Below are positions 1 to 7,193 of a stretch of DNA of 64,000 nt, in pieces. Below the pieces are notes generated by a model. That model had not been told where the DNA came from. It ran no database searches and saw nothing but the letters and a program-made list of their open reading frames with translations. Location: positions 124,001 through 188,000 of the forward strand of contig NZ_JAIXHL010000006.1 of NCBI RefSeq assembly GCF_030145815.1. Reading direction: 5' to 3'. The stretch is from Sphingomonas sp. Lineage in GTDB: Bacteria; Pseudomonadota; Alphaproteobacteria; Sphingomonadales; Sphingomonadaceae. Positions within the stretch are counted from its first letter, which is position 1, and each line of letters starts with the position of its first letter. Position numbers and translations under genes: made by a program.

Positions 1-225
1 AGCGTCGAGTTTTTCCTGACCCTGTCGGTGTCGATCACCTTCATTTTCCACTTGGGATTCTCAGCATTTACCGAGGCCGTCGTGGGCCTGCTGATTGGCG
101 GCGTGATTGCCGCTCCGTTCGGCGCGATCCTTGCCAAGCGGGTCCCGACCAAGACGCTGCTAATCTTGGTGGGAGTCGTTCTGACCCTGACCAGCAGCTA
201 CAGCGTCTATCGCGCGATCACCTGA
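1..225 (+). CDS. TauE/SafE-like membrane permease, C-terminal fragment
   Basis: The window opens inside this reading frame; only the last 74 codons are present. The piece has two hydrophobic segments separated by a short basic turn (GAILAKRVPTK), ending in a third hydrophobic stretch (TLLILVGVVLTLTSSY). The pattern GGxIAAPxGAxLAKRVPTKxLLxLVG is typical of the C-terminal half of the TauE/SafE (sulfite exporter-like) family, integral inner-membrane proteins that export sulfite, organosulfonates or related anions. The substrate cannot be judged from this fragment. No clear terminator follows before the ahpC promoter region. Confidence 0.65.
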   Translation, partial: SVEFFLTLSVSITFIFHLGFSAFTEAVVGLLIGGVIAAPFGAILAKRVPTKTLLILVGVVLTLTSSYSVYRAIT

Positions 226-253
226 AAAACCGATTAACTGCGCCCGGCTGATT

Positions 254-267
254 GATTTGATCGATCA
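254..267. promoter_or_regulatory. Candidate operator upstream of ahpC (GATTTGATCGATCA)
   Basis: This 14-mer lies about 95 bp before the ahpC start codon. It recurs with one change (GATTGGATCGATCA, 2696-2709) immediately before oxyR. A shared site in front of a classic OxyR target and oxyR itself suggests an OxyR or other redox-regulator operator. The assignment is inference: the motif does not match the enterobacterial ATAG-N7-CTAT OxyR pattern. Confidence 0.35.
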
Positions 268-360
268 GCCATAGCGACTCTTCCAATTTGGATGTGCTGC
301 GCCGCACCCTATATGCGGCATTGCACAAGCTGCACTGCACCATCCAAAGGAGAACAGAAA

Positions 361-924
361 ATGGCGCTCATCGGAAGCGAGCTCAAGCCGTTCACGGCAA
401 CCGCATTCAAGGAAGGCAAGTTCGTCGAGGTCACCGACGCCGACGTGCGCGGCAAGTGGGCTGTGTTCTTCTTCTACCCGGCCGACTTCACCTTCGTCTG
501 CCCGACCGAGCTGGAGGATCTGGCCGACATCTACCCGACCCTGCAGAAGATGGGCGTCGAGGTCTATTCGGTGTCGACCGACACGCATTTCAGCCACAAG
601 GCATGGCACGACACCTCGCCCGCGATCGGCAAGATCAACTATTACATGCTGGGCGACCAGAACCACACGCTGTCGAAGAATTTCGACGTGCTGCGTGAGG
701 GTCAGGGCCTCGCCGACCGCGGTACCTTCGTGATCGATCCCGAAGGCGTGATCCAGCTGGTCGAGATCACCAGCGAAGGCGTCGGCCGCAACGCGGCCGA
801 ACTGCTCCGCAAGATCAAGGCGGCACAGTATATTGCGGCGCATCCCGGCGAAGTGTGCCCGGCCAAGTGGGAAGAGGGCGAAACCACCCTCGCCCCGTCG
901 CTCGACCTCGTCGGCAAGATCTAA
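361..924 (+). CDS. ahpC: Alkyl hydroperoxide reductase subunit C (peroxiredoxin)
   Basis: AhpC is a cytoplasmic 2-Cys peroxiredoxin that reduces H2O2, organic hydroperoxides and peroxynitrite and is recycled by AhpF. The 187-residue product has the family's usual length. The peroxidatic cysteine is Cys47 in FTFVCPTEL and the resolving cysteine is Cys166 in EVCPAKW, matching Cys46/Cys165 of the E. coli protein. The ATG at 361 is chosen because a good AAAGGAGA ribosome site ends 7 nt upstream; the frame stays open further upstream without a better start. ahpF follows after 115 bp containing two hairpins, and oxyR comes next, so this is a compact peroxide-defence module. Regulation by OxyR is likely from the context. 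Confidence 0.97.
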   Translation: MALIGSELKPFTATAFKEGKFVEVTDADVRGKWAVFFFYPADFTFVCPTELEDLADIYPTLQKMGVEVYSVSTDTHFSHKAWHDTSPAIGKINYYMLGDQNHTLSKNFDVLREGQGLADRGTFVIDPEGVIQLVEITSEGVGRNAAELLRKIKAAQYIAAHPGEVCPAKWEEGETTLAPSLDLVGKI

Positions 925-975
925 GCCGGACGCTTAATCGCACCCGCCCCTCCCCCAGTTTGGCGGGTGCGAACG

Positions 976-1014
976 CGGCCCAGGGCTCTCCTCACCGATG
1001 CCCCGGGCCGTTTT
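976..1014 (+). terminator. Terminator-like hairpin between ahpC and ahpF
   Basis: CGGCCCAGGG (976-985) pairs with CCCCGGGCCG (1001-1010) with one mismatch and is followed by TTTT. A second hairpin, CGCACCCGCC/GGCGGGTGCG (939-948/962-971), lies just before it. Together they probably terminate part of the ahpC transcripts, so that the peroxidase is made in excess over its reductase. Confidence 0.6.
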
Positions 1015-1039
1015 GATTTCAGTTCAAGGAGTTTCCCCG

Positions 1040-2620
1040 ATGCTCGACGCGCACCTCAAGCAACAGCTCGAAGGCTATCTCGTCCATATCCGTGAGGCGA
1101 TCGAACTCGTCGCGAGCCTTGGCGACGATGCGAAGTCGCGGGAGCTCGAAGGCCTCCTCACCGAAATCGCGAGCCTGTCGGGTAAGATCGCGCTGATCCG
1201 CAAGGATGACGACAAGCGTACGCCCAGCTTCATGATCCGCCGCGCCGGCACCGATATCGGCGTGCGCTTCGCCGGCATCCCGATGGGGCATGAATTCACC
1301 AGCCTCGTGCTCGCCTTGCTCCAGGTCGGCGGCCACCCGTCCAAGGCGGCGCAGGACGTGATCGAAGCGGTCAAGGGCCTCGACGGCGATCTCCACTTCG
1401 AAACCTATTTCTCGCTCAGCTGCCAGAACTGCCCCGACGTGGTGCAGGCGCTCAACCTGATGGCGGTGCTGAACCCGAAGATTAGCCACGTCGCGATCGA
1501 CGGCGCGTTGTTCAAGGATGAGGTCGATGCACGCCAGGTGCTCGCCGTTCCCACCGTATATCTGAACGGTGAGCTGTTTGGCTCGGGTCGGATGGAGCTG
1601 GAGCAGATCGTCGCCAAGCTCGACAGCGGTGCCGAGGCCAAGGCAGCCGAGAAGCTTGCCGCCAAGGAGCCGTTCGACGTGCTCATCGTCGGTGGCGGCC
1701 CCGCGGGCGCGGCCTCGGCGATCTATACCGCGCGCAAGGGCCTGCGCGTCGGTATCGCGGCCGAGCGCTTCGGTGGCCAGGTGCTCGACACCATGGGCAT
1801 CGAGAATTTCATCTCGGTCCCTTACACTGAAGGCCCCAAGCTTGCCGCCCAGCTCGAAGGTCACGTCAAGGAAAACGGCGTCGACATCATGAACCTGCAA
1901 CGCGCGGAAAAACTCATCCCGGCTGCGCGTGAAGGCGGATTGCATGAGGTCGTGCTGGCCAACGGAGCGAGCCTCAAGGCTAAGACGATCATCCTCTCGA
2001 CCGGCGCGCGCTGGCGCCAGATGGGCGTGCCCGGCGAGGACGAATATCGCAACAAGGGCGTAGCCTATTGCCCGCACTGCGACGGCCCGCTGTTCAAGGG
2101 CAAGCGCGTGGCGGTGATCGGCGGCGGCAATTCGGGTGTCGAGGCAGCGATCGACCTTGCCGGCATCGTCGGTCACGTCACGCTGATCGAATATGATAGC
2201 CAGCTGCGCGCCGACGCGGTGCTTCAGCGCAAGCTTGGCAGCCTGCCGAATGTTCAGGTCATCACCTCGGCCCTGACGACCCGCGTGAATGGTGCGGAAA
2301 AGGTGACCGGCCTGACTTACAAGGACCGCAATACCGGCGCCGAGCATGACATCGCGCTAGAAGGCATCTTCGTGCAGATCGGCCTCGTCCCCAACACCGA
2401 ATGGCTCAAGGATAGCGTCGCGCTCACCCCGCGCGGCGAGATCGAGATCGATGCGCGCGGTGAGACCAGCCAGCCGGGCATCTTCGCCGCCGGTGACGCC
2501 ACCACCGTTCCGTACAAGCAGATCGTGATCGCGATGGGCGCAGGCTCGACCGCCGCACTTTCGGCCTTCGATTACCTCATCCGGCTCCCCGCCGAAGAGA
2601 TCGAGGCCGCGGCTGCCTAA
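1040..2620 (+). CDS. ahpF: Alkyl hydroperoxide reductase subunit F (NADH:AhpC disulfide reductase)
   Basis: AhpF is the flavoprotein that passes electrons from NADH to oxidised AhpC. The 526-residue protein shows the full family layout. An N-terminal double thioredoxin fold carries the Cys128-Cys131 pair (SCQNCPDVV). A Rossmann FAD motif GGGPAGAA lies near residue 218, followed by a thioredoxin-reductase-like core with the redox pair Cys344-Cys347 (YCPHCDG) and an NAD site ([10 protein letters not shown]). These positions correspond to Cys129/132 and Cys345/348 in E. coli. The ATG at 1040 follows AAGGAG (1026-1031) at good spacing, so an in-frame upstream extension to 998 is discarded. Confidence 0.97.
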   Translation: MLDAHLKQQLEGYLVHIREAIELVASLGDDAKSRELEGLLTEIASLSGKIALIRKDDDKRTPSFMIRRAGTDIGVRFAGIPMGHEFTSLVLALLQVGGHPSKAAQDVIEAVKGLDGDLHFETYFSLSCQNCPDVVQALNLMAVLNPKISHVAIDGALFKDEVDARQVLAVPTVYLNGELFGSGRMELEQIVAKLDSGAEAKAAEKLAAKEPFDVLIVGGGPAGAASAIYTARKGLRVGIAAERFGGQVLDTMGIENFISVPYTEGPKLAAQLEGHVKENGVDIMNLQRAEKLIPAAREGGLHEVVLANGASLKAKTIILSTGARWRQMGVPGEDEYRNKGVAYCPHCDGPLFKGKRVAVIGGGNSGVEAAIDLAGIVGHVTLIEYDSQLRADAVLQRKLGSLPNVQVITSALTTRVNGAEKVTGLTYKDRNTGAEHDIALEGIFVQIGLVPNTEWLKDSVALTPRGEIEIDARGETSQPGIFAAGDATTVPYKQIVIAMGAGSTAALSAFDYLIRLPAEEIEAAAA

Positions 2621-2629
2621 ACCCCGATG

Positions 2630-2660
2630 ACGCCGCCCCCGTGGAATGCGGGGGTGGCGT
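2630..2660 (+). terminator. Hairpin after ahpF
   Basis: ACGCCGCCCCCG (2630-2641) pairs over 12 bp with CGGGGGTGGCGT (2649-2660), with one G-T pair and a 7-nt loop. It is followed by TTATCG rather than a long T-run. It sits 10 bp after the ahpF stop and before oxyR, so it likely ends the ahp transcript. Confidence 0.6.
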
Positions 2661-2695
2661 TATCGTAAACACCACTTATATCCGCGCCATCAATC

Positions 2696-2709
2696 GATTG
2701 GATCGATCA
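2696..2709. promoter_or_regulatory. Candidate operator at the oxyR start (GATTGGATCGATCA)
   Basis: This 14-mer matches the ahpC upstream site at 254-267 at 13 of 14 positions. It ends on the first base of the oxyR ATG, so a bound regulator here would block transcription or translation start. Autorepression by OxyR would be the simplest reading, but that is inference. Confidence 0.3.
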
Positions 2710-3623
2710 TGGCGCAGACTTACCTTCCGACGCTCAAGCAGCTGCAATATCTCGTCGCGCTGAAAGACCACGGCCATTTTGGACGCGCCGCCGAGGCATG
2801 CTTCGTCACCCAGTCTACCCTGTCGGCGGGCCTGCGCGAACTCGAAACACTGATCGGCGTCGTGCTGGTAGAGCGCACCCGGCGTGTCGTCCGCTTCACG
2901 CCATTGGGCGAGCGCATCGTCGACAAGGCGCGCCGCGTGTTGCGCGAGGCGGATGAACTTGCCGACCTCGCCCGCGCCGCCGGGCGGCCGCTTTCAGGCG
3001 AAATGCGGATGAGTGTGATCCCGACCATCGCCCCATTTCTGCTGCCGCGCATCCTGCCCCGGCTCCGCCGCGACTATCCCGACCTCAAGCTGTTCCTGCG
3101 CGAAGAGCCGAGCGGTGCTGCGTGCGAAAGTCTGCACACCGGTCGCACCGATTGCGTCCTGCTCGCCCTCCCCTATGCCTGTGGCGATGTCGAAACCGCG
3201 CCACTGTTCGATGATCGGCTGTTCGTCGCCTTCCCGGAAGGTGAATATGAACCCGTTCATGCGAGCGTGACCGCCAGCGAAATCGACGAGACGCGCCTGC
3301 TGCTGCTGGAGGACGGGCATTGCCTCAAGGACCACGCGCTTGCCGCGTGCAACCGCCCGGAGCTGCGCGCCGAAGCGACGATGCTGGGTACGTCGTTGCA
3401 TACGATGGTCCAGATGGTGGACAACGGCTTGGGCGTGACAATGCTGCCCGAAATGGCGATCGCCGCCGGTATCCTCGACCACACCCATATCACGGCACGC
3501 CCACTTCAGGCCGACAATCCGTCGCGCCGCATCGCCTTGGTTTGGCGCAAGGCAAGCCCGCGGGAACGGGACTTCAGGCTGCTGGCGGAGGTGCTCGCTC
3601 AATCCGGGGCGAGTAGTGCCTAA
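2709..3623 (+). CDS. oxyR: LysR-type peroxide sensor OxyR
   Basis: OxyR is a LysR-family activator of peroxide-defence genes, switched on by a disulfide. The 304-residue product has an N-terminal winged helix (LKQLQYLVAL...TQSTLSAGLREL, about residues 8-45) and a periplasmic-binding-like effector domain. The two redox cysteines are present as Cys205 and Cys214 in EDGHCLKDHALAAC, nine residues apart as in E. coli Cys199/Cys208. The ATG at 2709 gives the normal OxyR N-terminus; an upstream in-frame start at 2646 would add 21 unrelated residues. Its position directly behind ahpCF supports the role. Its stop overlaps the convergent moaE stop by 4 nt. Confidence 0.93.
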   Translation: MAQTYLPTLKQLQYLVALKDHGHFGRAAEACFVTQSTLSAGLRELETLIGVVLVERTRRVVRFTPLGERIVDKARRVLREADELADLARAAGRPLSGEMRMSVIPTIAPFLLPRILPRLRRDYPDLKLFLREEPSGAACESLHTGRTDCVLLALPYACGDVETAPLFDDRLFVAFPEGEYEPVHASVTASEIDETRLLLLEDGHCLKDHALAACNRPELRAEATMLGTSLHTMVQMVDNGLGVTMLPEMAIAAGILDHTHITARPLQADNPSRRIALVWRKASPRERDFRLLAEVLAQSGASSA

Positions 3624-4060
3624 ACGGCCCAGCGCGCCGCCGCCTGCCCGTCGCTCTCCCGCGCGTCGACCCAGCTGACCGCCCTCCCGCGATGCTCCCG
3701 CTTCCAGAAGGGCGCGTCGGTCTTCAGCCGATCGATCAGGAACGCACACGCTTCCAGCGCTGCCCCGCGATGCGCGGCTGCGGTCGCGACCAGCACGATC
3801 CGCTCGCCCGGGTCCATCGGCCCCACGCGATGCACGACGACGGCGGAGACCAGCCCCCAGCGCGCCATCGCCTGCTCGGCAAGGTCGCACAGCACCGCCT
3901 CGGTCATGCCGGGATAATGTTCAAGCTCCAGGCAGGTCACCCCGTCATCGCCGCGCACCACGCCGATAAAGCTGGCGATGCCACCCGCGCCGCTTTCCGC
4001 GATCCCGGCCAACTCGATCCCGACATCGATCGGCGCGGTGTCGACCGAAACGCGGATCAT
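3620..4060 (-). CDS. moaE: Molybdopterin synthase catalytic subunit MoaE
   Basis: MoaE, with thiocarboxylated MoaD, inserts two sulfurs into precursor Z (cPMP) to make molybdopterin. The 146-residue product carries family motifs: GGIASFIGVVR near the start, LELEHYPGM, HRVGPMDPGE, AAHRGAALEAC and the active-site lysine segment PFWKREH. It is the last gene of a pgsA-moaD-moaE operon and its start overlaps the moaD stop by 4 nt, so the two synthase subunits are translationally coupled. Confidence 0.95.
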   Translation of the reverse strand: MIRVSVDTAPIDVGIELAGIAESGAGGIASFIGVVRGDDGVTCLELEHYPGMTEAVLCDLAEQAMARWGLVSAVVVHRVGPMDPGERIVLVATAAAHRGAALEACAFLIDRLKTDAPFWKREHRGRAVSWVDARESDGQAAARWAV

Positions 4061-4308
4061 CCGCCGGTCACCGGGGGAAAGATCGCGACCTCGCGCGCTG
4101 CGCCCAGCTGCGTGTCGAGCGCGACGAACTTCTGATCAACCGCCGCGCGCAGCCGCGTCATATCGGCCAGCGCCGCCGCATGCGCATCGCTACACCCGCG
4201 CAGCCAGTCGATCAGGTCAGCAACCGTCCGCACCGCCTCGGGCGGCTGAACATCCTCCTCGCCCACACCGATCGTCTCGCGGACCCAGGCGAAATAGAGT
4301 AGCCGCAT
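4057..4308 (-). CDS. moaD: Molybdopterin synthase sulfur carrier subunit MoaD
   Basis: MoaD is a small ubiquitin-fold protein whose C-terminal glycine is adenylated and thiocarboxylated to donate sulfur in molybdopterin synthesis. The 83-residue product starts MRLLYFAWVRE and ends FPPVTGG, the diagnostic C-terminal Gly-Gly. The ATG at 4308 overlaps the pgsA stop (TGATG) and yields the normal family length; an upstream in-frame start would add 25 unrelated residues. It is flanked by pgsA upstream and moaE downstream. Confidence 0.95.
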   Translation of the reverse strand: MRLLYFAWVRETIGVGEEDVQPPEAVRTVADLIDWLRGCSDAHAAALADMTRLRAAVDQKFVALDTQLGAAREVAIFPPVTGG

Positions 4309-4865
4309 CAGCTGTCCATGTGCCGCAAGCCGACGCGCAGATAGTCCCATCCGGTGATCAGCGTCAGCGCCGCAGCAGCCCACAACATTGCCAGGCTGGT
4401 GTCATGGATCCAGCCCCATGCCGGCAATGCTCCCGCCAGAATCAATCCGCCCAGCGATGTCAGCTGCAGCGCAGTCTTCCACTTGGCCAGCGCCGATACT
4501 GGCACCGAAACCTGGATCCCACCGAGAAACTCGCGCAACCCGGAAACGGCGATCTCCCGCAACAGAATCACCAGCGCGGCGATCATGTGGATGCCGGGAA
4601 TCAGCTCCTTTGCGCAGAGGATCAGAATCACCGCCGCGACCATGATCTTGTCCGCGATCGGATCGAGAAACACGCCCAGCTTCGACACCGTCCCCCGCGA
4701 CCGCGCGAGATAGCCGTCGAAATAGTCGGTGATGCCCATCAGGCAGTAAGTCGCAAAGCCAAGGGCGTAGCCTGCCTCCCAGCGCGGCCACCACAGGAAG
4801 AACACCAGCAGCGGGACGGTGACGATTCGCGACAGCGTCAGGACGTTAGGCAGCGTCAGCATCAT
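4308..4865 (-). CDS. pgsA: CDP-diacylglycerol-glycerol-3-phosphate 3-phosphatidyltransferase
   Basis: PgsA makes phosphatidylglycerophosphate from CDP-diacylglycerol and glycerol-3-phosphate, the committed step to phosphatidylglycerol and cardiolipin. The 185-residue inner-membrane protein has the CDP-alcohol phosphotransferase signature DYFDGYLAR...G...D...D with metal-binding Asp47, Asp50, Asp68 and Asp72. Several hydrophobic helices surround it. The first two codons are both ATG; either could be the start. It heads the pgsA-moaD-moaE operon and is divergent from the MFS gene across about 120 bp. Confidence 0.95.
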   Translation of the reverse strand: MMLTLPNVLTLSRIVTVPLLVFFLWWPRWEAGYALGFATYCLMGITDYFDGYLARSRGTVSKLGVFLDPIADKIMVAAVILILCAKELIPGIHMIAALVILLREIAVSGLREFLGGIQVSVPVSALAKWKTALQLTSLGGLILAGALPAWGWIHDTSLAMLWAAAALTLITGWDYLRVGLRHMDS

Positions 4866-4988
4866 CTGCCTCTAGCACCGCATGCCGCCGCGATCATCCC
4901 CTGTTGGCAAAACGATATCCGGTTGCCGCACCCCGTGCCCCCCGGCTATGCGTGCGCCAGTTTCGACGGACGAAGGCCCGCCACGCAT

Positions 4989-6278
4989 ATGAACAACGCG
5001 CTCGGACTGCTCAAAGAGCGCCGGTTTCTCCCCCTGTTCGTCACGCAATTCCTGGGGGCGTTCAACGACAATCTGTTCAAGACTGCGATGGTCCTGTTCG
5101 CCACCTATCAGGTGCTGAACGATCCAGAGACGGAATTCATGTTCAACGCGCTCGCCACCGGCGCCGCGCTGCTCCCGTTCGTCTTGCTCTCGGCACTGTC
5201 CGGCCAGCTCGCCGACACCTATGACAAGGCGCAGATCATCCGGTGGGTAAAGACCGCCGAGATCGGGATCATGCTCTTCGGCGGCGGCGGGATCATCGTC
5301 GCGCATTTCGGTTATCCGATGATCGGGGTCGGCATGATGCTGGGCGCGGTGCTGATGCTTGGAACCCACTCCACCTTCTTCGGCCCGATCAAATATGCGA
5401 TTCTGCCGCAGCATCTGAAGGAGGACGAAGTCCTCGGCGGCACCGGTATGGTCGAGGCCGCGACCTATCTTTCGATCCTGCTCGGCACCGTGGTGGCGGG
5501 TTGGGTATCGATCGAGACCGCTGGCTGGCTGACGCTGATCGTCGCGGTGATCGGCTGGTTCACCGGGCGCATGGTCCCCGCCGCACCGCGTCAGGGCGCA
5601 AAGCTCAAGCTTAACTTCAACCCGTTCACCGCATCTTGGCGGCTCATTGCCAACACGATGCACATCCCGCGCCTGTTCTGGGCGATCTGCGCGATCAGCT
5701 TCTTCTGGACGATGGGCGCGGTGCTGATTGTGATCTTCACGCCGCTTGCCAAGAATGTGCTGACGTCCACCAAGGAAGTCGCCAGCCTGATGATCGCGAC
5801 CTTCTCGGTCGGTGTCGCGATCGGCTCGGTGATCATCAACGCAATGCTCAAGGGTGAGATTTCGGCGAAATACTCGCCTATCTCGGTGATCGCGATGGCG
5901 GTCTTCATCGTCGCCTTCTCGTTTGAATCGCGCTTCTGGATCCCCGCTGCGCCTGGCGAGCTCTACGACATGATCGGCTTCATCGTGATGCCACAGGCCT
6001 GGCTGGTGCTCGCGACGTTGATGGCGATCGCGATCGCTGGTGGCATGTTCGTGGTCCCGCTCTACGCATTCCTCACAACCACCGTGACCAAGGATCAGAC
6101 TGCCCGCACAGTGGCGGCGAACAATATCGTCAACGCCTTCGGGATGGTGCTGGGCGCATTGCTGGTGATTGCGATCACCGCATTGAGCTTCGGGCCGGCG
6201 GATCAGTTGCTGTTCGTCGCGGGCATGGCGATCATCTCGGCGTGGATCGCCCAGCGGCTGCACCGCGCCTGCGACTAA
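4989..6278 (+). CDS. LplT-like MFS transporter
   Basis: This 429-residue inner-membrane protein has about twelve hydrophobic segments. Its start, FLPLFVTQFLGAFNDNLFKTA, is characteristic of the major facilitator branch that includes the lysophospholipid flippase LplT and the transporter half of LplT-acyltransferase fusions. In that family it returns lysophosphatidylethanolamine to the inner leaflet for reacylation. No acyltransferase domain is fused or adjacent here, so the substrate is inferred. The ATG at 4989 precedes the first helix; the very long open frame upstream (from 3978) is antisense to pgsA/moaD and is ignored. The neighbouring pgsA gives a loose phospholipid context. Confidence 0.8.
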   Translation: MNNALGLLKERRFLPLFVTQFLGAFNDNLFKTAMVLFATYQVLNDPETEFMFNALATGAALLPFVLLSALSGQLADTYDKAQIIRWVKTAEIGIMLFGGGGIIVAHFGYPMIGVGMMLGAVLMLGTHSTFFGPIKYAILPQHLKEDEVLGGTGMVEAATYLSILLGTVVAGWVSIETAGWLTLIVAVIGWFTGRMVPAAPRQGAKLKLNFNPFTASWRLIANTMHIPRLFWAICAISFFWTMGAVLIVIFTPLAKNVLTSTKEVASLMIATFSVGVAIGSVIINAMLKGEISAKYSPISVIAMAVFIVAFSFESRFWIPAAPGELYDMIGFIVMPQAWLVLATLMAIAIAGGMFVVPLYAFLTTTVTKDQTARTVAANNIVNAFGMVLGALLVIAITALSFGPADQLLFVAGMAIISAWIAQRLHRACD

Positions 6279-6293
6279 CGCAGCGCGGGCCGT

Positions 6294-6461
6294 TCAGAAA
6301 ATGAACGTGTAGATACAGACAAAGAACGCCGTGAAGCTCATGGCGAACAGCTTGAGGTCGCCATCATCCTCACGGCGACGCACCTGCGCGCGTACATGGG
6401 GGAGGTTGGCCCGAAAGGGGTGGCTCCGGCTGGCGCCGGTCAGGATGAGGTCGCGTCGCAT
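6294..6461 (-). CDS. Small single-span membrane protein (55 aa), unknown function
   Basis: Reading the minus strand from the ATG at 6461 gives a 55-residue protein ending in a TGA at 6294. The N-terminal half is basic and soluble (MRRDLILTGASRSH, then an RRREDDGD stretch). The C-terminal 20 residues form one hydrophobic helix (LFAMSFTAFFVCIYTFIF), so it should be a tail-anchored membrane peptide. I do not recognise a named family. It is supported by a clean hydrophilic/hydrophobic division, sensible codon use, and two near-consensus CtrA boxes within 55 bp upstream. A strong Shine-Dalgarno is lacking. It is convergent with the MFS gene, 15 bp away. Confidence 0.6.
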   Translation of the reverse strand: MRRDLILTGASRSHPFRANLPHVRAQVRRREDDGDLKLFAMSFTAFFVCIYTFIF

Positions 6462-6470
6462 GGCAGGAAG

Positions 6471-6485
6471 TTAACGCGCCGTTTA
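6471..6485. promoter_or_regulatory. CtrA-like box TTAA-N7-TTTA
   Basis: TTAACGCGCCGTTTA matches the alphaproteobacterial CtrA consensus TTAA-N7-TTAA at 7 of 8 fixed positions. It lies 9 bp before the start codon of the 55-residue membrane protein gene, close enough that binding there might repress rather than activate. Confidence 0.4.
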
Positions 6486-6500
6486 CACTTTCGGCCATCC

Positions 6501-6515
6501 CTAAAGGATCGTTAA
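6501..6515. promoter_or_regulatory. CtrA-like box CTAA-N7-TTAA
   Basis: CTAAAGGATCGTTAA matches TTAA-N7-TTAA at 7 of 8 fixed positions and is followed by C, extending the usual TTAAC half-site. It lies 39 bp before the 55-residue gene. It is nearly identical in form to the box before the PilZ gene at 14351 (CTAAAG-NNN-CGTTAACG in both). Confidence 0.45.
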
Positions 6516-6573
6516 CGCCTGTGCCGATGCGGGACGGGCAGGCCACCCTCCGGCTCCGTACGAGCCAAAGAAA

Positions 6574-6601
6574 AGGCCGGTAGCGCGATGCGCTCCGGCC
6601 T
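6574..6601 (-). terminator. Rho-independent terminator of tRNA-Ala
   Basis: On the minus strand AGGCCGG-AGCGC pairs with GCGCT-A-CCGGCCT around a 3-nt loop, followed by TTTCTTT. It begins 16 nt after the tRNA 3' end, so it terminates the tRNA transcript. Confidence 0.85.
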
Positions 6602-6616
6602 GTTTCTTCAAAGGGA

Positions 6617-6692
6617 TGGTGGAGCCGAGGGGGATCGAACCCCTGACCTCTGCAATGCCATTGCAGCGCTCTCCCAGCTGAGCTACGGCCCC
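6617..6692 (-). tRNA. tRNA-Ala (anticodon GGC)
   Basis: The minus strand folds into a complete 76-nt cloverleaf including the encoded CCA. The acceptor is GGGGCCG/CGGCTCC and contains the G3-U70 wobble pair that identifies alanine tRNAs. The D arm is GCTC...GAGC, the anticodon stem CTGCA/TGCAG encloses the loop ATGGCAT (anticodon GGC), and the T arm AGGGG-TTCGATC-CCCCT is standard. It reads GCC and GCU codons. Confidence 0.98.
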
Positions 6693-6761
6693 ATCCGTTC
6701 CGGGAAGGCGATGGCCTTTAGCAGCCACCGCGCGGTGTGCAACCGCTTTTTTCCCCGGGTT

Positions 6762-7082
6762 TCAGGTTTCTTCGTCGGTGTCGCCGGTATCGACGCCCAG
6801 ATCGTCGTCGCCGCCCAGATCGACGTCATCGTCGGGCGAACCCTCGGCGTCCTCGTCGATGTCCAGATCCTCGTCACCCAGATCAGTGTCGTCCTTCTTC
6901 ACCTTCTCGATGTCCGCCTTCACCGCCTCGAACGGCAGCGGCTGCTTCGACTTCAGGATTGGCTCGGGCTCCCAGGCATAGCCGCAGCTGATGCAGGTGA
7001 CCGGCTCATCCTTGGTCAGATCGTAAAAGCGCGTTGCGCATTTCGGGCAGGTCCGCTTCGTGCCCCATTCCGGCTTCACCAT
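6762..7082 (-). CDS. FYDLN-acid family protein (TIGR02300), zinc-ribbon with acidic tail
   Basis: A 106-residue protein with an N-terminal four-cysteine zinc ribbon (Cys12, Cys15, Cys30, Cys33) containing the signature TRFYDL. Its C-terminus, from about residue 62, is almost entirely Asp, Glu and Gly. This combination defines a conserved alphaproteobacterial family of unknown function named after the FYDLN motif; the acid tail suggests protein or metal binding. The ATG at 7082 places the ribbon at the expected position; an upstream in-frame start adds 27 unlikely residues. It is divergent from aroA and lies just downstream of the tRNA locus on the opposite side. Confidence 0.85.
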   Translation of the reverse strand: MVKPEWGTKRTCPKCATRFYDLTKDEPVTCISCGYAWEPEPILKSKQPLPFEAVKADIEKVKKDDTDLGDEDLDIDEDAEGSPDDDVDLGGDDDLGVDTGDTDEET

Positions 7083-7193
7083 GTGCCGCTCTATGCCTTT
7101 TCGTTCGAATTTACAGGGATGACGGGAAACTAGTCCCCGTTGAAGTGGCGCGCGCCTTGCCATAGCGCAAGCCCCCTGTCAAAGCCGCGGCCA

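Noticed and set aside
4872-6263. 463-codon open frame on the minus strand opposite the MFS gene
   Set aside because: It is the antisense of a well-supported transporter; the translation is low-complexity (His, Asp, Arg, Gln) as expected from GC-rich codon shadow.
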